64,000 nt of DNA from Aquimarina mytili. Its GTDB lineage: Bacteria > Bacteroidota > Bacteroidia > Flavobacteriales > Flavobacteriaceae. The first letter of the stretch is position 1; each line of letters starts with the position of its first letter. The stretch lies in contig NZ_JAERQJ010000004.1 of NCBI RefSeq assembly GCF_016735115.1, forward strand, positions 248,001 to 312,000. The letters run 5' to 3'. Of the stretch, positions 31,261 to 39,844 are shown piece after piece. The notes beneath the pieces are model-generated. The model had not been told where the DNA came from. It searched no databases and worked only from the letters and a program-made list of their open reading frames with translations. A program made the translations under genes and the position numbers.

Positions 31261-31710
31261 CTATTCAACCCTATCATAATTTTCGGCTAGAGTATAATGT
31301 CCATTTTCATCTACCGAAATTTGTTGATACATTTTTTTAGTCATAACCAATTCAAATTTAAAAACCTTCATGGTATCTACAATCTTCATCATCGGACCCG
31401 AAGCATATTCTAATCGCTCTTCAAGCATACCATCTTTGATAACATAGCTTCCGTAACCAAACCATTCATTACTGTCTTTTGGGTCAAATCGAGTCCACAT
31501 AACCTTTCCTTTACTATACACCTTTACCTGCCTATATCCATTTTGATTAAAAACAGTATCACTTATATGATTGTTTTCATCATAAAGAAATTGATGTTTT
31601 AGTTCCCAAACACCTTCTAAGTTATAAGGCTCAATAGATGTGTCGTTGTTCTTTTCTGTAAACGCTAAGATAGAACAGATTGCAAGTAAAATAAATACTA
31701 TGTTTTTCAT
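31261..31710 (-). CDS. secreted lipocalin-like protein
   Basis: The 149-residue product has a signal peptide (NIVFILLAICSILAFTE). A small beta-barrel-like domain follows, beginning LEGVWELKHQF and continuing YGSYVIKDGMLEERLEYASG. This is the plan of lipocalin-like domain proteins common in flavobacteria, with one barrel per protein. Exported, ligand unknown, monocistronic. Confidence 0.7.
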   Translation of the reverse strand: MKNIVFILLAICSILAFTEKNNDTSIEPYNLEGVWELKHQFLYDENNHISDTVFNQNGYRQVKVYSKGKVMWTRFDPKDSNEWFGYGSYVIKDGMLEERLEYASGPMMKIVDTMKVFKFELVMTKKMYQQISVDENGHYTLAENYDRVE

Positions 31711-31877
31711 TATTGAGAGGTTTTTAAATGATCTGTATTCTATTAATTTACGAAATTTTTATCAGATTATTCTGCTTTAGAATACTTTTATCATTTATTT
31801 AAACTTTGATAATGAATATATTAAAGGTTGTATTTTGGTATCATGATTTTGATAAACAAGTGATATGTTTATGATTA

Positions 31878-32369
31878 TTATTTCAGTAGGTTTTGAGCAC
31901 TGACTAAAATTCCATCCTCATCAACATATACAAAGTTTCCTGGTATAAATTTGATACTGGCAAACGCGACATTGATATCTTCTTCTCCTATATTGCGTTT
32001 TATACTTTTTATAGGGCACGTATGTATTGCTCTAATAGCAACATCCATTGTATTAATAATCTTACTGTCTCTAATACAGCCATATACAATAATCCCTTCC
32101 CATTGATTATCAATAGCTAATTGTGCTAATCTATCACCTACCAATGCACAACGCAATGATCCCCCTCCATCGACAACCAGAACTTTTCCTTTACCATTAG
32201 TTTCTAATTGTTTTCGCACAAATGAGTTGTCTTCAAAAAGTTTTAATGTTGTAATCTCTCCCCAAAAGGCAGTTTTTTTTCCAAAAGATTTAAAAATAGG
32301 GGTAGCACAACTTAGATCGCTTGGATATTGATCTGATAAATCTGCAGTTTGAAAATTGATATTATTCAT
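31878..32369 (-). CDS. RraA-family protein (putative 4-hydroxy-4-methyl-2-oxoglutarate aldolase)
   Basis: The 163-residue product matches the RraA fold over its whole length. TADLSDQYP is at the start, then VVDGGGSLRCALVGDRLAQLA, and the GCIRDSKII motif that binds the metal and substrate carboxylate. Members are either class II HMG/CHA aldolases that also decarboxylate oxaloacetate, or regulators of RNase E. Sequence alone does not separate these. It lies downstream of a dicarboxylate-type transporter and glycerate kinase on the same strand, 55 bp away. That favours a metabolic role in organic acid use. Confidence 0.85.
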   Translation of the reverse strand: MNNINFQTADLSDQYPSDLSCATPIFKSFGKKTAFWGEITTLKLFEDNSFVRKQLETNGKGKVLVVDGGGSLRCALVGDRLAQLAIDNQWEGIIVYGCIRDSKIINTMDVAIRAIHTCPIKSIKRNIGEEDINVAFASIKFIPGNFVYVDEDGILVSAQNLLK

Positions 32370-32424
32370 TATATATGGTGTTTAAAAAATGTAATTGTTA
32401 CTACTAGTATTAAAATATATAGGT

Positions 32425-33549
32425 TTATGTCAATAATTTTTGTTTCATCATTTCAAAAGCCAGTTTTTCAACAATATGTTTAGTATTTGTAAAAGCTTCA
32501 TGTTTATCCTTGCTTGCAGATAAAACTGTTTTAAGACTTGTAATGCCTATGGATTTTATTTCCGATATTGATAAGTCTGATGTTCCTGCAATGACATATG
32601 TAGGGATATTTTTTGTCTTCGCCAGTTGGGAGACTCCAAAAACAACTTTACCATTTAAAGTTTGTTGATCAATTTTACCTTCTCCTGTAAATATCAAATC
32701 TATTTTCTCTATTTTTTTTGAAAATTGAGTGATTTCCAATATTGTTTTGATTCCTGATTGAAGTTTAGCATTTAAGAAAGCAATGCTTCCACCACCAATT
32801 CCACCAGCAGCACCTGCTCCGGGTATATTTGTAATATTTTTACCTAATTGATTATCGATTACAGCTGCAAAGTGAGATAGTCCCTTATCTAAAATGATAA
32901 TCTCTTTTGTATTGGCTCCTTTTTGAGCTGAAAACATATGAGAAGCGCCTTGTGGACCAAATAAGGGATTATCAACATCACAAAGACTAATAAAGTTTAC
33001 TTTGTTTAAAATGTTTTTATTTCTGGGAGGTCGTATGGTATATATTTTTCCAAGATTTGCACCAATAGGCTTCAATGACTCGTTATTTTGATTGACAAAT
33101 GTATATCCTAAAGCCTGAGCTAGACCTATGCCAGCATCGCATGTGGCCGAACCGCCAAGAGATAAGTAGATAGTTTTTACACCTTTTGTTATAGCATCCA
33201 AAATCAATTGACCGGTACCATAAGATGTCGTATGCATGCAATTGCGTTCATTTTCATTAAGAAGGGCTAAGCCTGATGCTTCAGCCATTTCGATATATGC
33301 AACAGTGTTGGTTTTTTTATAACTGGCTTTTATGGTTCTAAATAAAGGATCTTTTATAGGTACAGAAATAGTATCTAAATTAAGATGTTGATCCAGTATA
33401 TTCAAGGTTCCATCACCACCGTCTGCAAGAGGATGTTTAATCACCTCAATGTTTGGATTGAATTTATTGATTCCACTAGCAATAGCATCACATAGTTCTG
33501 TAGCGTTCAACGAATCCTTAAATTTATCGGGCGCTACAAGAATTTTCAT
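32425..33549 (-). CDS. glycerate 2-kinase (GarK/GlxK type)
   Basis: From ATG 33549 the product has 374 residues and begins MKILVAPDKFKDSLNATEL, the diagnostic N-terminus of type-1 glycerate kinases. An upstream in-frame start would overlap the transporter gene and is rejected. Other family motifs are HPLADGGDGTLNIL, SLGGSATCDAGIGLAQALG and GAGAAGGIGGG. The enzyme phosphorylates D-glycerate to 2-phosphoglycerate, feeding glycolysis. It starts 7 nt after the SLC13 transporter stop, so uptake and first metabolism of a glycerate-like acid may be linked. Confidence 0.92.
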   Translation of the reverse strand: MKILVAPDKFKDSLNATELCDAIASGINKFNPNIEVIKHPLADGGDGTLNILDQHLNLDTISVPIKDPLFRTIKASYKKTNTVAYIEMAEASGLALLNENERNCMHTTSYGTGQLILDAITKGVKTIYLSLGGSATCDAGIGLAQALGYTFVNQNNESLKPIGANLGKIYTIRPPRNKNILNKVNFISLCDVDNPLFGPQGASHMFSAQKGANTKEIIILDKGLSHFAAVIDNQLGKNITNIPGAGAAGGIGGGSIAFLNAKLQSGIKTILEITQFSKKIEKIDLIFTGEGKIDQQTLNGKVVFGVSQLAKTKNIPTYVIAGTSDLSISEIKSIGITSLKTVLSASKDKHEAFTNTKHIVEKLAFEMMKQKLLT

Positions 33550-33556
33550 AAGTATA

Positions 33557-35011
33557 TTATTTAAATATTTCTGGGAAAAGTGTGATATCAATATTCCATA
33601 CATTAGGTAAAATGAAATAAACCAAAATCGTAGCAACGAGTATAGATATTATATTCATCCAAAAGCCCGCTTTTATCATTACGGGAATGGTTAGTAGGCC
33701 TGAACCAAATACTACTGCATTAGGAGGAGTGGCAACGGGTAACATAAATGCGCAAGAAGCTGATATGGTTGCTGCTACCATTAAGAAATAAGGATGCACA
33801 TCAATGGATAAAGCTAAAGCAGCTAGTATTGGCATTAGCATAGCCGCTGTAGCAACATTTGAAGTGATTTCGGTTAGAAAATTAATAACGACTATGATTG
33901 CTAATATGAGCAAAATAGATGGAAATACTTCAAACATTGTAAGTTGACTGCCAATCCACTTGGCTAGGCCCGAAACTTTAAACCCTTCGGCAAGGGCTAA
34001 TCCTCCGCCAAATAATAATAAAATACCCCATGGAATATCTTCTGCTGTTTGCCAACTAATAATTCCAATTTTTTTAGACTCTCCCGATGGAATTACAAAA
34101 AGTGTAATTGCTCCAGCTATTGCTATTAAAGTATCATTAACTCCTGGAATAATCTTTTTAAGAAAAAGAGAACTAGTAATCCAGCATAGTGCTACTATTA
34201 TAAATACAATTAGTACAGATTTTTCTTTATAGGAAACTTTTCCAAGTGCATTAAGTTGTGTGGCAATTGCTTTTTTTCCTCCAGGGATACCTTCTACTGA
34301 AACAGGAAACACGATTTTAGTTAGATATAGCCAACCTATTCCTAACATTAAAATGGAAAAAGGAAGACCTACAGACATCCATTGTGTAAATGAAATTGTC
34401 TGACCGTATAGATCTTCGACTATACCCACAAAAATTACATTGGTCGGGGTGCCGATAATAGTTGCAATACCACCAATCGAACAACCATAAGCAATCCCCA
34501 ACATTAATGATTGTCCCATGTTTTTTTTAATATGATCATCGGTTTGTATTTGAGAAATTACGGCTAAACCTATTGGGAGCATCATTACGGCTGTTGCTGT
34601 ATTAGATATCCACATACTTAAAAAAGCTGTGGCAATCATAAAACCTAAAATAACTTTATTCCAATTGCTTCCTATGGCGTAAATGATATTAAGAGCTATG
34701 CGTTTATGAAGGTTTGTTTTTTCTATGGCTACAGCCAGGATAAAACCTCCTAGAAATAAAAAAATCATTTGATTTGCAAAGGCTGCAGATACCCCTTTTA
34801 CAGGCATAACACCAGTGATTGGAAATAATATAAAAGGTAATAACGCTGTTACTGAAATTGGTATAGCTTCAGTTATCCACCAAATGGCAATCCAAGTGCC
34901 AATAGCAAAAGTAGCTGTTCCTTCTCGCGGTAAACCTTCGGCTTTGAAAAAGAATAAAATTAACAAAAATAGAATGGGGCCAGTAAAAAGTCCTATCGAT
35001 TTTGTTTTCAT
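33557..35011 (-). CDS. SLC13/DASS-family sodium:anion symporter
   Basis: The 484-residue protein has about eleven to thirteen membrane helices. It carries the two internal-repeat signatures of the family: SNTATAVMMLPIGLAV in the first half and SNVATAAMLMPILAAL in the second. Members import dicarboxylates, citrate or sulfate with sodium. The glycerate kinase gene follows at once, so a small organic acid is the likely substrate. The exact substrate is not readable from sequence. Confidence 0.9.
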   Translation of the reverse strand: MKTKSIGLFTGPILFLLILFFFKAEGLPREGTATFAIGTWIAIWWITEAIPISVTALLPFILFPITGVMPVKGVSAAFANQMIFLFLGGFILAVAIEKTNLHKRIALNIIYAIGSNWNKVILGFMIATAFLSMWISNTATAVMMLPIGLAVISQIQTDDHIKKNMGQSLMLGIAYGCSIGGIATIIGTPTNVIFVGIVEDLYGQTISFTQWMSVGLPFSILMLGIGWLYLTKIVFPVSVEGIPGGKKAIATQLNALGKVSYKEKSVLIVFIIVALCWITSSLFLKKIIPGVNDTLIAIAGAITLFVIPSGESKKIGIISWQTAEDIPWGILLLFGGGLALAEGFKVSGLAKWIGSQLTMFEVFPSILLILAIIVVINFLTEITSNVATAAMLMPILAALALSIDVHPYFLMVAATISASCAFMLPVATPPNAVVFGSGLLTIPVMIKAGFWMNIISILVATILVYFILPNVWNIDITLFPEIFK

Positions 35012-35133
35012 ATTACAATTGCGAGTTGTTAATTTTTCGAATCTTGATTTTGTGAATTTAGTTGAAAAAATTGGATATGTTTCTAAAGAACATCAATTAT
35101 TCTATACCTTCTATGTTGTTATCCATTTTATCT

Positions 35134-36087
35134 TTAGTGAAGTATTAATTCCATTTGAATGTTACATCGTTCATATGGAGTTGAATGCCCCATTACTTTT
35201 TTGAAACCAAGTTTTTGATATAGGTTTATAGCGGGTTTTAGAACGGTGTTACTCTCCAGGTATAGTTTTTTTGCTCCCAAAGATTTTGACTTTTGTATAA
35301 CAGCTTCGCCAAGTAACCAACCTATTCCCTTTCCCTTAGCTATAGGAGATACAGCCATTTTTGCAAGTTCAAAATCATAATTTGCATCATTCATTTTTAT
35401 TAATGCACATACTCCAACTGGTTCATTATTATATAGGGCAACCAAAATGTGCCCGCCTTTATCTAGTATGTACTCTTTTGGGTGATCCAGAGCTTTGCGA
35501 TCGGCTTCTTCCATCTTAAAATAGGTGGTTATCCATTCTTCATTTAGGCGCTTAAAAAAATCATGATGTTTTGTTTCATAAGGCGCAATGGTCACTTTTT
35601 TGGCTTCTCGTTGTTTCTTGTTTTCTTTAACGCGTTGTAAGATAGATTGTTGATTTAATAAGAATTCGAATTCCTCTATGGCATTCCATAAATTGTTTTT
35701 ACTTTGATTCAGAATTTCTTCTATGGCTTTTTCTACATCGGTATATTGTTCTTCAATTCGGATTGCGATTTTTCTACCATGATCAGAAAGTTGGATGTTG
35801 TTTTTTCTTTTATCGGTTTTGTCTTTTTTCTCTGTCGCTATACCTGCTTTGATCATTTCACGTACTATTTTGCTAACAGAAGGGTGAGAGTGACCAATAT
35901 TATCTGCTAGTGCAGTAATTGACCTTGTTTCGGTATTAGATAATATATAAAAAACCGGGAACCATTTTGGTTTGAGATCTACATCATACATTTGATAAAT
36001 TTTTGCCGCATCTTCGGTAACTTTTTCACTTAACATTCGTAGCCGGGTACCTATTGCCATGATACCCACATCATCAAAGAAATTCAT
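35134..36087 (-). CDS. MarR-family regulator fused to GNAT acetyltransferase
   Basis: From ATG 36087 the product has 317 residues; a TTG two codons upstream is possible. Residues about 1-145 form a MarR winged helix-turn-helix (TRSITALADNIGHSHPSVSK, then a DKTDKRKNNIQLSDHG wing). Residues about 165-317 form a GNAT acetyltransferase with acetyl-CoA loop MAVSPIAKGKGIGWLLGEAV and YLESNTVLKPAINLYQKLGF. The fusion is a known MarR/GNAT architecture. A perfect palindrome sits directly upstream, so self-regulation is likely. The acetylated substrate is unknown. Confidence 0.9.
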   Translation of the reverse strand: MNFFDDVGIMAIGTRLRMLSEKVTEDAAKIYQMYDVDLKPKWFPVFYILSNTETRSITALADNIGHSHPSVSKIVREMIKAGIATEKKDKTDKRKNNIQLSDHGRKIAIRIEEQYTDVEKAIEEILNQSKNNLWNAIEEFEFLLNQQSILQRVKENKKQREAKKVTIAPYETKHHDFFKRLNEEWITTYFKMEEADRKALDHPKEYILDKGGHILVALYNNEPVGVCALIKMNDANYDFELAKMAVSPIAKGKGIGWLLGEAVIQKSKSLGAKKLYLESNTVLKPAINLYQKLGFKKVMGHSTPYERCNIQMELILH

Positions 36088-36096
36088 ATACAAAAC

Positions 36097-36122
36097 TATT
36101 TACGTAACTAATTACGTAAATA
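36097..36122 (-). promoter_or_regulatory. perfect palindromic operator of the MarR-GNAT gene
   Basis: TATTTACGTAA (36097-36107) and TTACGTAAATA (36112-36122) are exact inverted repeats with a 4-bp spacer. They lie 10 bp before the start codon. This is the size and position expected for a MarR dimer. Confidence 0.65.
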
Positions 36123-36173
36123 TACAACTTTCTTTTTATTTTTTAAATCATAGGGCATGGAGCAAAAAGGCAA

Positions 36174-36205
36174 ACAAAAAAATCCGACCATTTTGATCGG
36201 ATTTT
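36174..36205 (-). terminator. terminator of the OmpA-like gene
   Basis: On the minus strand, AAATCCGA pairs with TCGGATTT across a 9-nt loop, followed by a T run. The preceding stop codon is at 36232. Confidence 0.75.
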
Positions 36206-36231
36206 ATAGTGTATTGTTAATCGTTTATTAT

Positions 36232-37056
36232 TTATCCTTTAGTACCATTTTTCATACTCTCTTTAATCAAACTATAAAACTGATCAAACTGCGGATTGAT
36301 AATTATACGAGTTGCCGTTTCGATACTACTGGATCCATATTCGCTTTTTCCTAGTACATCCATTCTTTTTGGATCTACTTTGAAATCTTTCTGTAACATT
36401 CTTACGACCGCCGCTGCTTGCTTGGCGCTAAGGTCCCAATTATCACTTATACTCTTATCTTTAATATTGAGTGCATTGCTATTTCCTTCAACTGTTATTT
36501 TCAAATCAGCTTTTTTGTTTAGAGCTGTTGCAATTTTTCCTAAAAGTCCTTTTGCCTTATCAGTAACTGCATAGCTCTTATCATTTTCGCCAAACAAAAG
36601 TGTATTTGCTATTGTAATTAAAACGGTTCCGTTTTTTACGGCAATATTTGCATCACTTCCTAACGCATTTTTAAGTATAGTAAGGGTTGCAAGTTTAATA
36701 GAATCATTCTTGCTGATAGCATCATTAATGACTTTAATTTGCTTGTCTTTTTCTTGAAGACTCTCTAGAGACTTTTCGAGATTTTGCGCTTTCTTTTTCG
36801 AAAGTTCGGTAAAGCTTCCCATGTTAGTCAATAGTGAAGCGTTGGTTTCTTTAAGATCCTTTACCTGCGCTTCCATAGTTTCTACACGCGTTAGTGTAGC
36901 TTTTTCTTTGTTACGAGAATCGTTTAATTCACCTTTAGTTACTTTAAGTTCTTTTCTGAGCTTATCTATTTCGTCTAGAAGGTCCTTTTTCTTCTGAGCA
37001 TATACAGACGACGTAGAAATAAGTATAACAGAGGCTAATAAAATAATATTTTTCAT
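36232..37056 (-). CDS. OmpA-family protein with coiled-coil stalk
   Basis: The 274-residue product has a signal peptide (IILLASVILISTSSVYAQ). A coiled coil spans about residues 20-115 (DEIDKLRKELKVTKGELNDS). An OmpA-like C-terminal domain follows (about 125-255) with VTDKAKGLLGKIATALNKKA, ITVEGNSNA and NWDLSAKQAAAVVRMLQ. The last are the peptidoglycan-binding signature of the family. It likely tethers the outer membrane or an envelope complex to the cell wall. It is followed by its own terminator. Confidence 0.9.
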   Translation of the reverse strand: MKNIILLASVILISTSSVYAQKKKDLLDEIDKLRKELKVTKGELNDSRNKEKATLTRVETMEAQVKDLKETNASLLTNMGSFTELSKKKAQNLEKSLESLQEKDKQIKVINDAISKNDSIKLATLTILKNALGSDANIAVKNGTVLITIANTLLFGENDKSYAVTDKAKGLLGKIATALNKKADLKITVEGNSNALNIKDKSISDNWDLSAKQAAAVVRMLQKDFKVDPKRMDVLGKSEYGSSSIETATRIIINPQFDQFYSLIKESMKNGTKG

Positions 37057-37124
37057 TGATTTTAATATGATTTGTTGCAGTTGCTAAAGTAAAACTTTTT
37101 TGCAAATAACAAAGCAACAGTCGA

Positions 37125-37559
37125 CTATGACTTTTCTAATAGCTTTTTAGCATTAGAAATACTGGAGTTAATTTTGTCTCTTAACTTATTCACTTCAATT
37201 CTTTCTTCTTCTAGTAATTTCATTTGAGAAGAAAGCTTTTCGGGACTCATTTTATTGTCCTCAGATTCATGAGGAAATTTATCACTAAAATCACTCATCC
37301 ACTTCATCATAAAGTCATAAGAGTCTTTTAAATCTTGTTGAGCTTTTGCATGAGACTGCCCAATCTGTGTTGTGTCAATTTTTGGATCAAGATATTTAAT
37401 AAGGGTGCTTACTTCTCCCATTTTAGGCATCACCTCATCATGTACATCGATCACTTCTTGCATTAAAGCGTCAAATTTTTGTTCTTTTCGAGAAAGTTTG
37501 TTGCAGGATATACCCAGGAGCATTGTCAAACATACCAGGTATAAAAATGTTAATTTCAT
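37125..37559 (-). CDS. hypothetical helical lipoprotein
   Basis: The 144-residue product has a lipoprotein signal (LVCLTMLLGISC, lipid Cys at about residue 19). The mature part is helical and Lys/Glu-rich (QEVIDVHDEVMPKMGEVSTL and LLEEERIEVNKLRDKINSSI). It resembles small four-helix envelope lipoproteins. No named family is recognised. It lies 68 bp upstream of the OmpA-like gene on the same strand. Confidence 0.7.
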   Translation of the reverse strand: MKLTFLYLVCLTMLLGISCNKLSRKEQKFDALMQEVIDVHDEVMPKMGEVSTLIKYLDPKIDTTQIGQSHAKAQQDLKDSYDFMMKWMSDFSDKFPHESEDNKMSPEKLSSQMKLLEEERIEVNKLRDKINSSISNAKKLLEKS

Positions 37560-37609
37560 AATTTAAAATTTTAAAGTTGTTTAGTGCTGATAACTTAAGT
37601 TCAAAGATA

Positions 37610-37738
37610 TTACTTTTCCTTTTTTTCTAGAAGTTTACGCTCTTTATATTGTCTTCCTATTTGGTCCATTTTGCGACCCTGAATTATAATCTGAAATACA
37701 CAGAAAATAATTATTGTCATCAGTATATATGATAGCAT
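37610..37738 (-). CDS. 42-residue membrane peptide of the PepSY operon
   Basis: ATG 37738 to stop 37610 codes one N-terminal membrane helix (MLSYILMTIIIFCVFQIII) and a basic cytoplasmic tail ending KERKLLEKKEK. It lies 42 bp after the PepSY gene on the same strand. Its small size and clear helix suggest a real accessory peptide, function unknown. Confidence 0.5.
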   Translation of the reverse strand: MLSYILMTIIIFCVFQIIIQGRKMDQIGRQYKERKLLEKKEK

Positions 37739-37780
37739 GTTACTATTGTTTTTTTACTGTTTTCTTTGAAAATAACGGTT

Positions 37781-38518
37781 CTATGGTTTTCTTTTTTTAT
37801 TTAATGTTTTGGAGGTTAATACATATAATGTAAATCCAGAAAGAATGGTGAAAATTCCGAAGAGTGAAAATGCACGTAATACTATATTATTAAAGTTATC
37901 ACGCTCTTGGTAATCCATAGTATGCAGCATCCATAAAAAATCAAAAACTCTCCATTGATTACTTCTAAACGTTTGTACATTACCATATTTTTTTGATATG
38001 TATACCGTCGTGTTTGCTGGGTTACCATAAGTAATAGCATAAGCAGGTAGTGGTCGCCCTCTATACTCATGATGATTTCCGGTTTTGATCAAATATTCAA
38101 TATCTGTAACTGTGGCTTCAATATTTAGTTTATTATTTGCTACTTTGATAGCCTCCTGCTCGTTAAGAGGTTTTCTAAGTTTTCCATTTTCTGCATTAAT
38201 AAGTAAGACCTCATTTTTTCCTTCATTTGTAAATTGAAGACGATAAATTGGTTCTTCTAAAATTGTTGTTAGTTCAAGAGAAATAAGACTATCTGACTGC
38301 TTAAGATGCTTCAATAAAAAATCTGAAGGAGAGAGGTAAGTAGCTTTGTTTGATAAATATGGCTTTTCATTTTTTAGATTATCTCCTCTAATTTTATCAA
38401 TATTGGTCCAACTGAAGTAAAGCCCACCTAAGGTCCATAATAAAAATTGAATTCCTAAAAATGCACCTAGATATCGATGCCATTGGCGAGTTAATCGCAC
38501 TAATTTGCTTTTTCTCAT
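37781..38518 (-). CDS. PepSY domain membrane protein
   Basis: The 245-residue product has an N-terminal membrane helix in TRQWHRYLGAFLGIQFLLWT. A periplasmic part follows, with a PepSY-like unit (INAENGKLRKPLNEQEAIKV, then VTDIEYLIKTGNHHEYRGRP). A C-terminal helix lies at about 215-235. It lies 7 nt after the PepSY-TM gene and downstream of the TonB receptor. Such pairs are linked to ferric siderophore or heme reduction at the inner membrane in Bacteroidota. Confidence 0.85.
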   Translation of the reverse strand: MRKSKLVRLTRQWHRYLGAFLGIQFLLWTLGGLYFSWTNIDKIRGDNLKNEKPYLSNKATYLSPSDFLLKHLKQSDSLISLELTTILEEPIYRLQFTNEGKNEVLLINAENGKLRKPLNEQEAIKVANNKLNIEATVTDIEYLIKTGNHHEYRGRPLPAYAITYGNPANTTVYISKKYGNVQTFRSNQWRVFDFLWMLHTMDYQERDNFNNIVLRAFSLFGIFTILSGFTLYVLTSKTLNKKRKP

Positions 38519-38525
38519 GATCTCA

Positions 38526-39785
38526 TTAATCTGTTAACGCTATACTGCGTTTCTTTCTTAATAACTTAATATAATCAAAGATAAAAAGTATGATAAGGCT
38601 TATTCCAAATAATGGAAATATAAAGCCCAAAACTATTATAGTTACTATTATACCATACCCTACTTTGAAAGCAGCAGGAACCTTAGGAACGCCCCAAGAG
38701 CCTTTTCGTTTTCTCAAAATATAGGAAATCAGCCCAGAAATACTCATTGTCGTTAGTGCAATAGCGGTTATTAGCATTAACCACCAGTTCCATGCTCCAA
38801 ACTCACCTTGATGAAAAGCCATAACCCACATCCTACCGCGCATAAGAACACCAACATCATCCCAGGCATTAGATAAGATTTGTTTCCCAGAGTATTGGTC
38901 AAAATGAATCTTTTTTTGAGTGTTAAGATTTGAAGGATTTAGGTTTGAAACGCTAAACACTCCTTTTGGCCCTTTTGGGAAATGTAAAGTTACTATACCC
39001 GATAATTGAAGGGCTTGTGCTTTGGCAACCATTTGATCCAAGGTTAACGGTTCTTCTTTAGGTTGTGATTGCAAATGGCGACCTTCCCAAGTTTTAGGAA
39101 ATCCAGTATTTGTTATCTTCTGAAGTTCTTTGAAATTTGAACCAAAAACATCGGTCCATGGAAAACCACCTGCCAAAATCAATATGAGTAGACCAGAAAT
39201 CCAAAAACCAGTTATCGCATGCGCGTCTCTAAAAAATATTCTTTTCCCTTCTTTAATTCTGGGAATAAAAAAGCCTTTAGCACTCCACTGTCTAGCGGGC
39301 CACCAAATATATAGTCCTGTTAGAATCAATACAACCATCCAACTTGCAATTAGCTCTACGATTTTGGTGCCATATTTACCCATCAATAGTTCGCCATGTA
39401 ATTTTCTAATTTTGAACATGTCGGTGTTTCTACTTATAATCTCTCCAGAAACGTTTCCGTTATATGGGTTTACATACAAACTACTTTTGCCACCAAAACG
39501 GCCAGAAACAAATTGGGTAGCCTGGTTTGCCTTAGTTGTTAAAACAACGCTATTAGGTTTTTTGATCGCATTTGAATTGGCAATTTGCCATTGCTCTTGA
39601 AGAGAAATTGGGGCTCCTTGTACTACAACTTCTTTAATATGTTGTTGTCTGGGGGTTTCATAATCTGATTTAAAAAGATAGATTCCTCCAGTGATAGATA
39701 GTAAGATTATAAAAGGAAGAGATATCAAACCAGCAATGAAATGCCACTTCCAAAGCCATTTATTTAGTTTTTCATTTTTTTTCAT
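38526..39785 (-). CDS. PepSY-TM (iron-regulated) membrane protein
   Basis: From ATG 39785 the product has 419 residues. The ATG at 39809 lies in the terminator-like stem and is less likely. Four or more membrane helices (LWKWHFIAGLISLPFIILLS, IVELIASWMVVLILTGLYIW, FWISGLLILILAGGFPW and C-terminal ones) surround PepSY periplasmic domains. The family is an inner-membrane ferric-reductase-like component of siderophore uptake. It sits between the TonB receptor and a second PepSY protein, so the operon is most likely iron-responsive. No Fur site is evident by eye. Confidence 0.88.
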   Translation of the reverse strand: MKKNEKLNKWLWKWHFIAGLISLPFIILLSITGGIYLFKSDYETPRQQHIKEVVVQGAPISLQEQWQIANSNAIKKPNSVVLTTKANQATQFVSGRFGGKSSLYVNPYNGNVSGEIISRNTDMFKIRKLHGELLMGKYGTKIVELIASWMVVLILTGLYIWWPARQWSAKGFFIPRIKEGKRIFFRDAHAITGFWISGLLILILAGGFPWTDVFGSNFKELQKITNTGFPKTWEGRHLQSQPKEEPLTLDQMVAKAQALQLSGIVTLHFPKGPKGVFSVSNLNPSNLNTQKKIHFDQYSGKQILSNAWDDVGVLMRGRMWVMAFHQGEFGAWNWWLMLITAIALTTMSISGLISYILRKRKGSWGVPKVPAAFKVGYGIIVTIIVLGFIFPLFGISLIILFIFDYIKLLRKKRSIALTD

Positions 39786-39803
39786 CTTGTTTATATAATT
39801 AAA

Positions 39804-39832
39804 CCTCATGAGATCTTTTTAATCTCATGAGG
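39804..39832. terminator. perfect hairpin between TonB receptor and PepSY gene
   Basis: CCTCATGAGAT (39804-39814) pairs with ATCTCATGAGG (39822-39832). There is only a short T run on the minus strand, so it is more likely an attenuator that lowers inner-membrane gene expression than a full stop. Confidence 0.55.
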
Positions 39833-39844
39833 TCTTGTTACTAA

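Noticed and set aside
33550..33636. N-terminal 29-residue extension of glycerate kinase
   Set aside because: It overlaps the transporter gene, while the family's conserved start MKILVAPDKFK begins at 33549.
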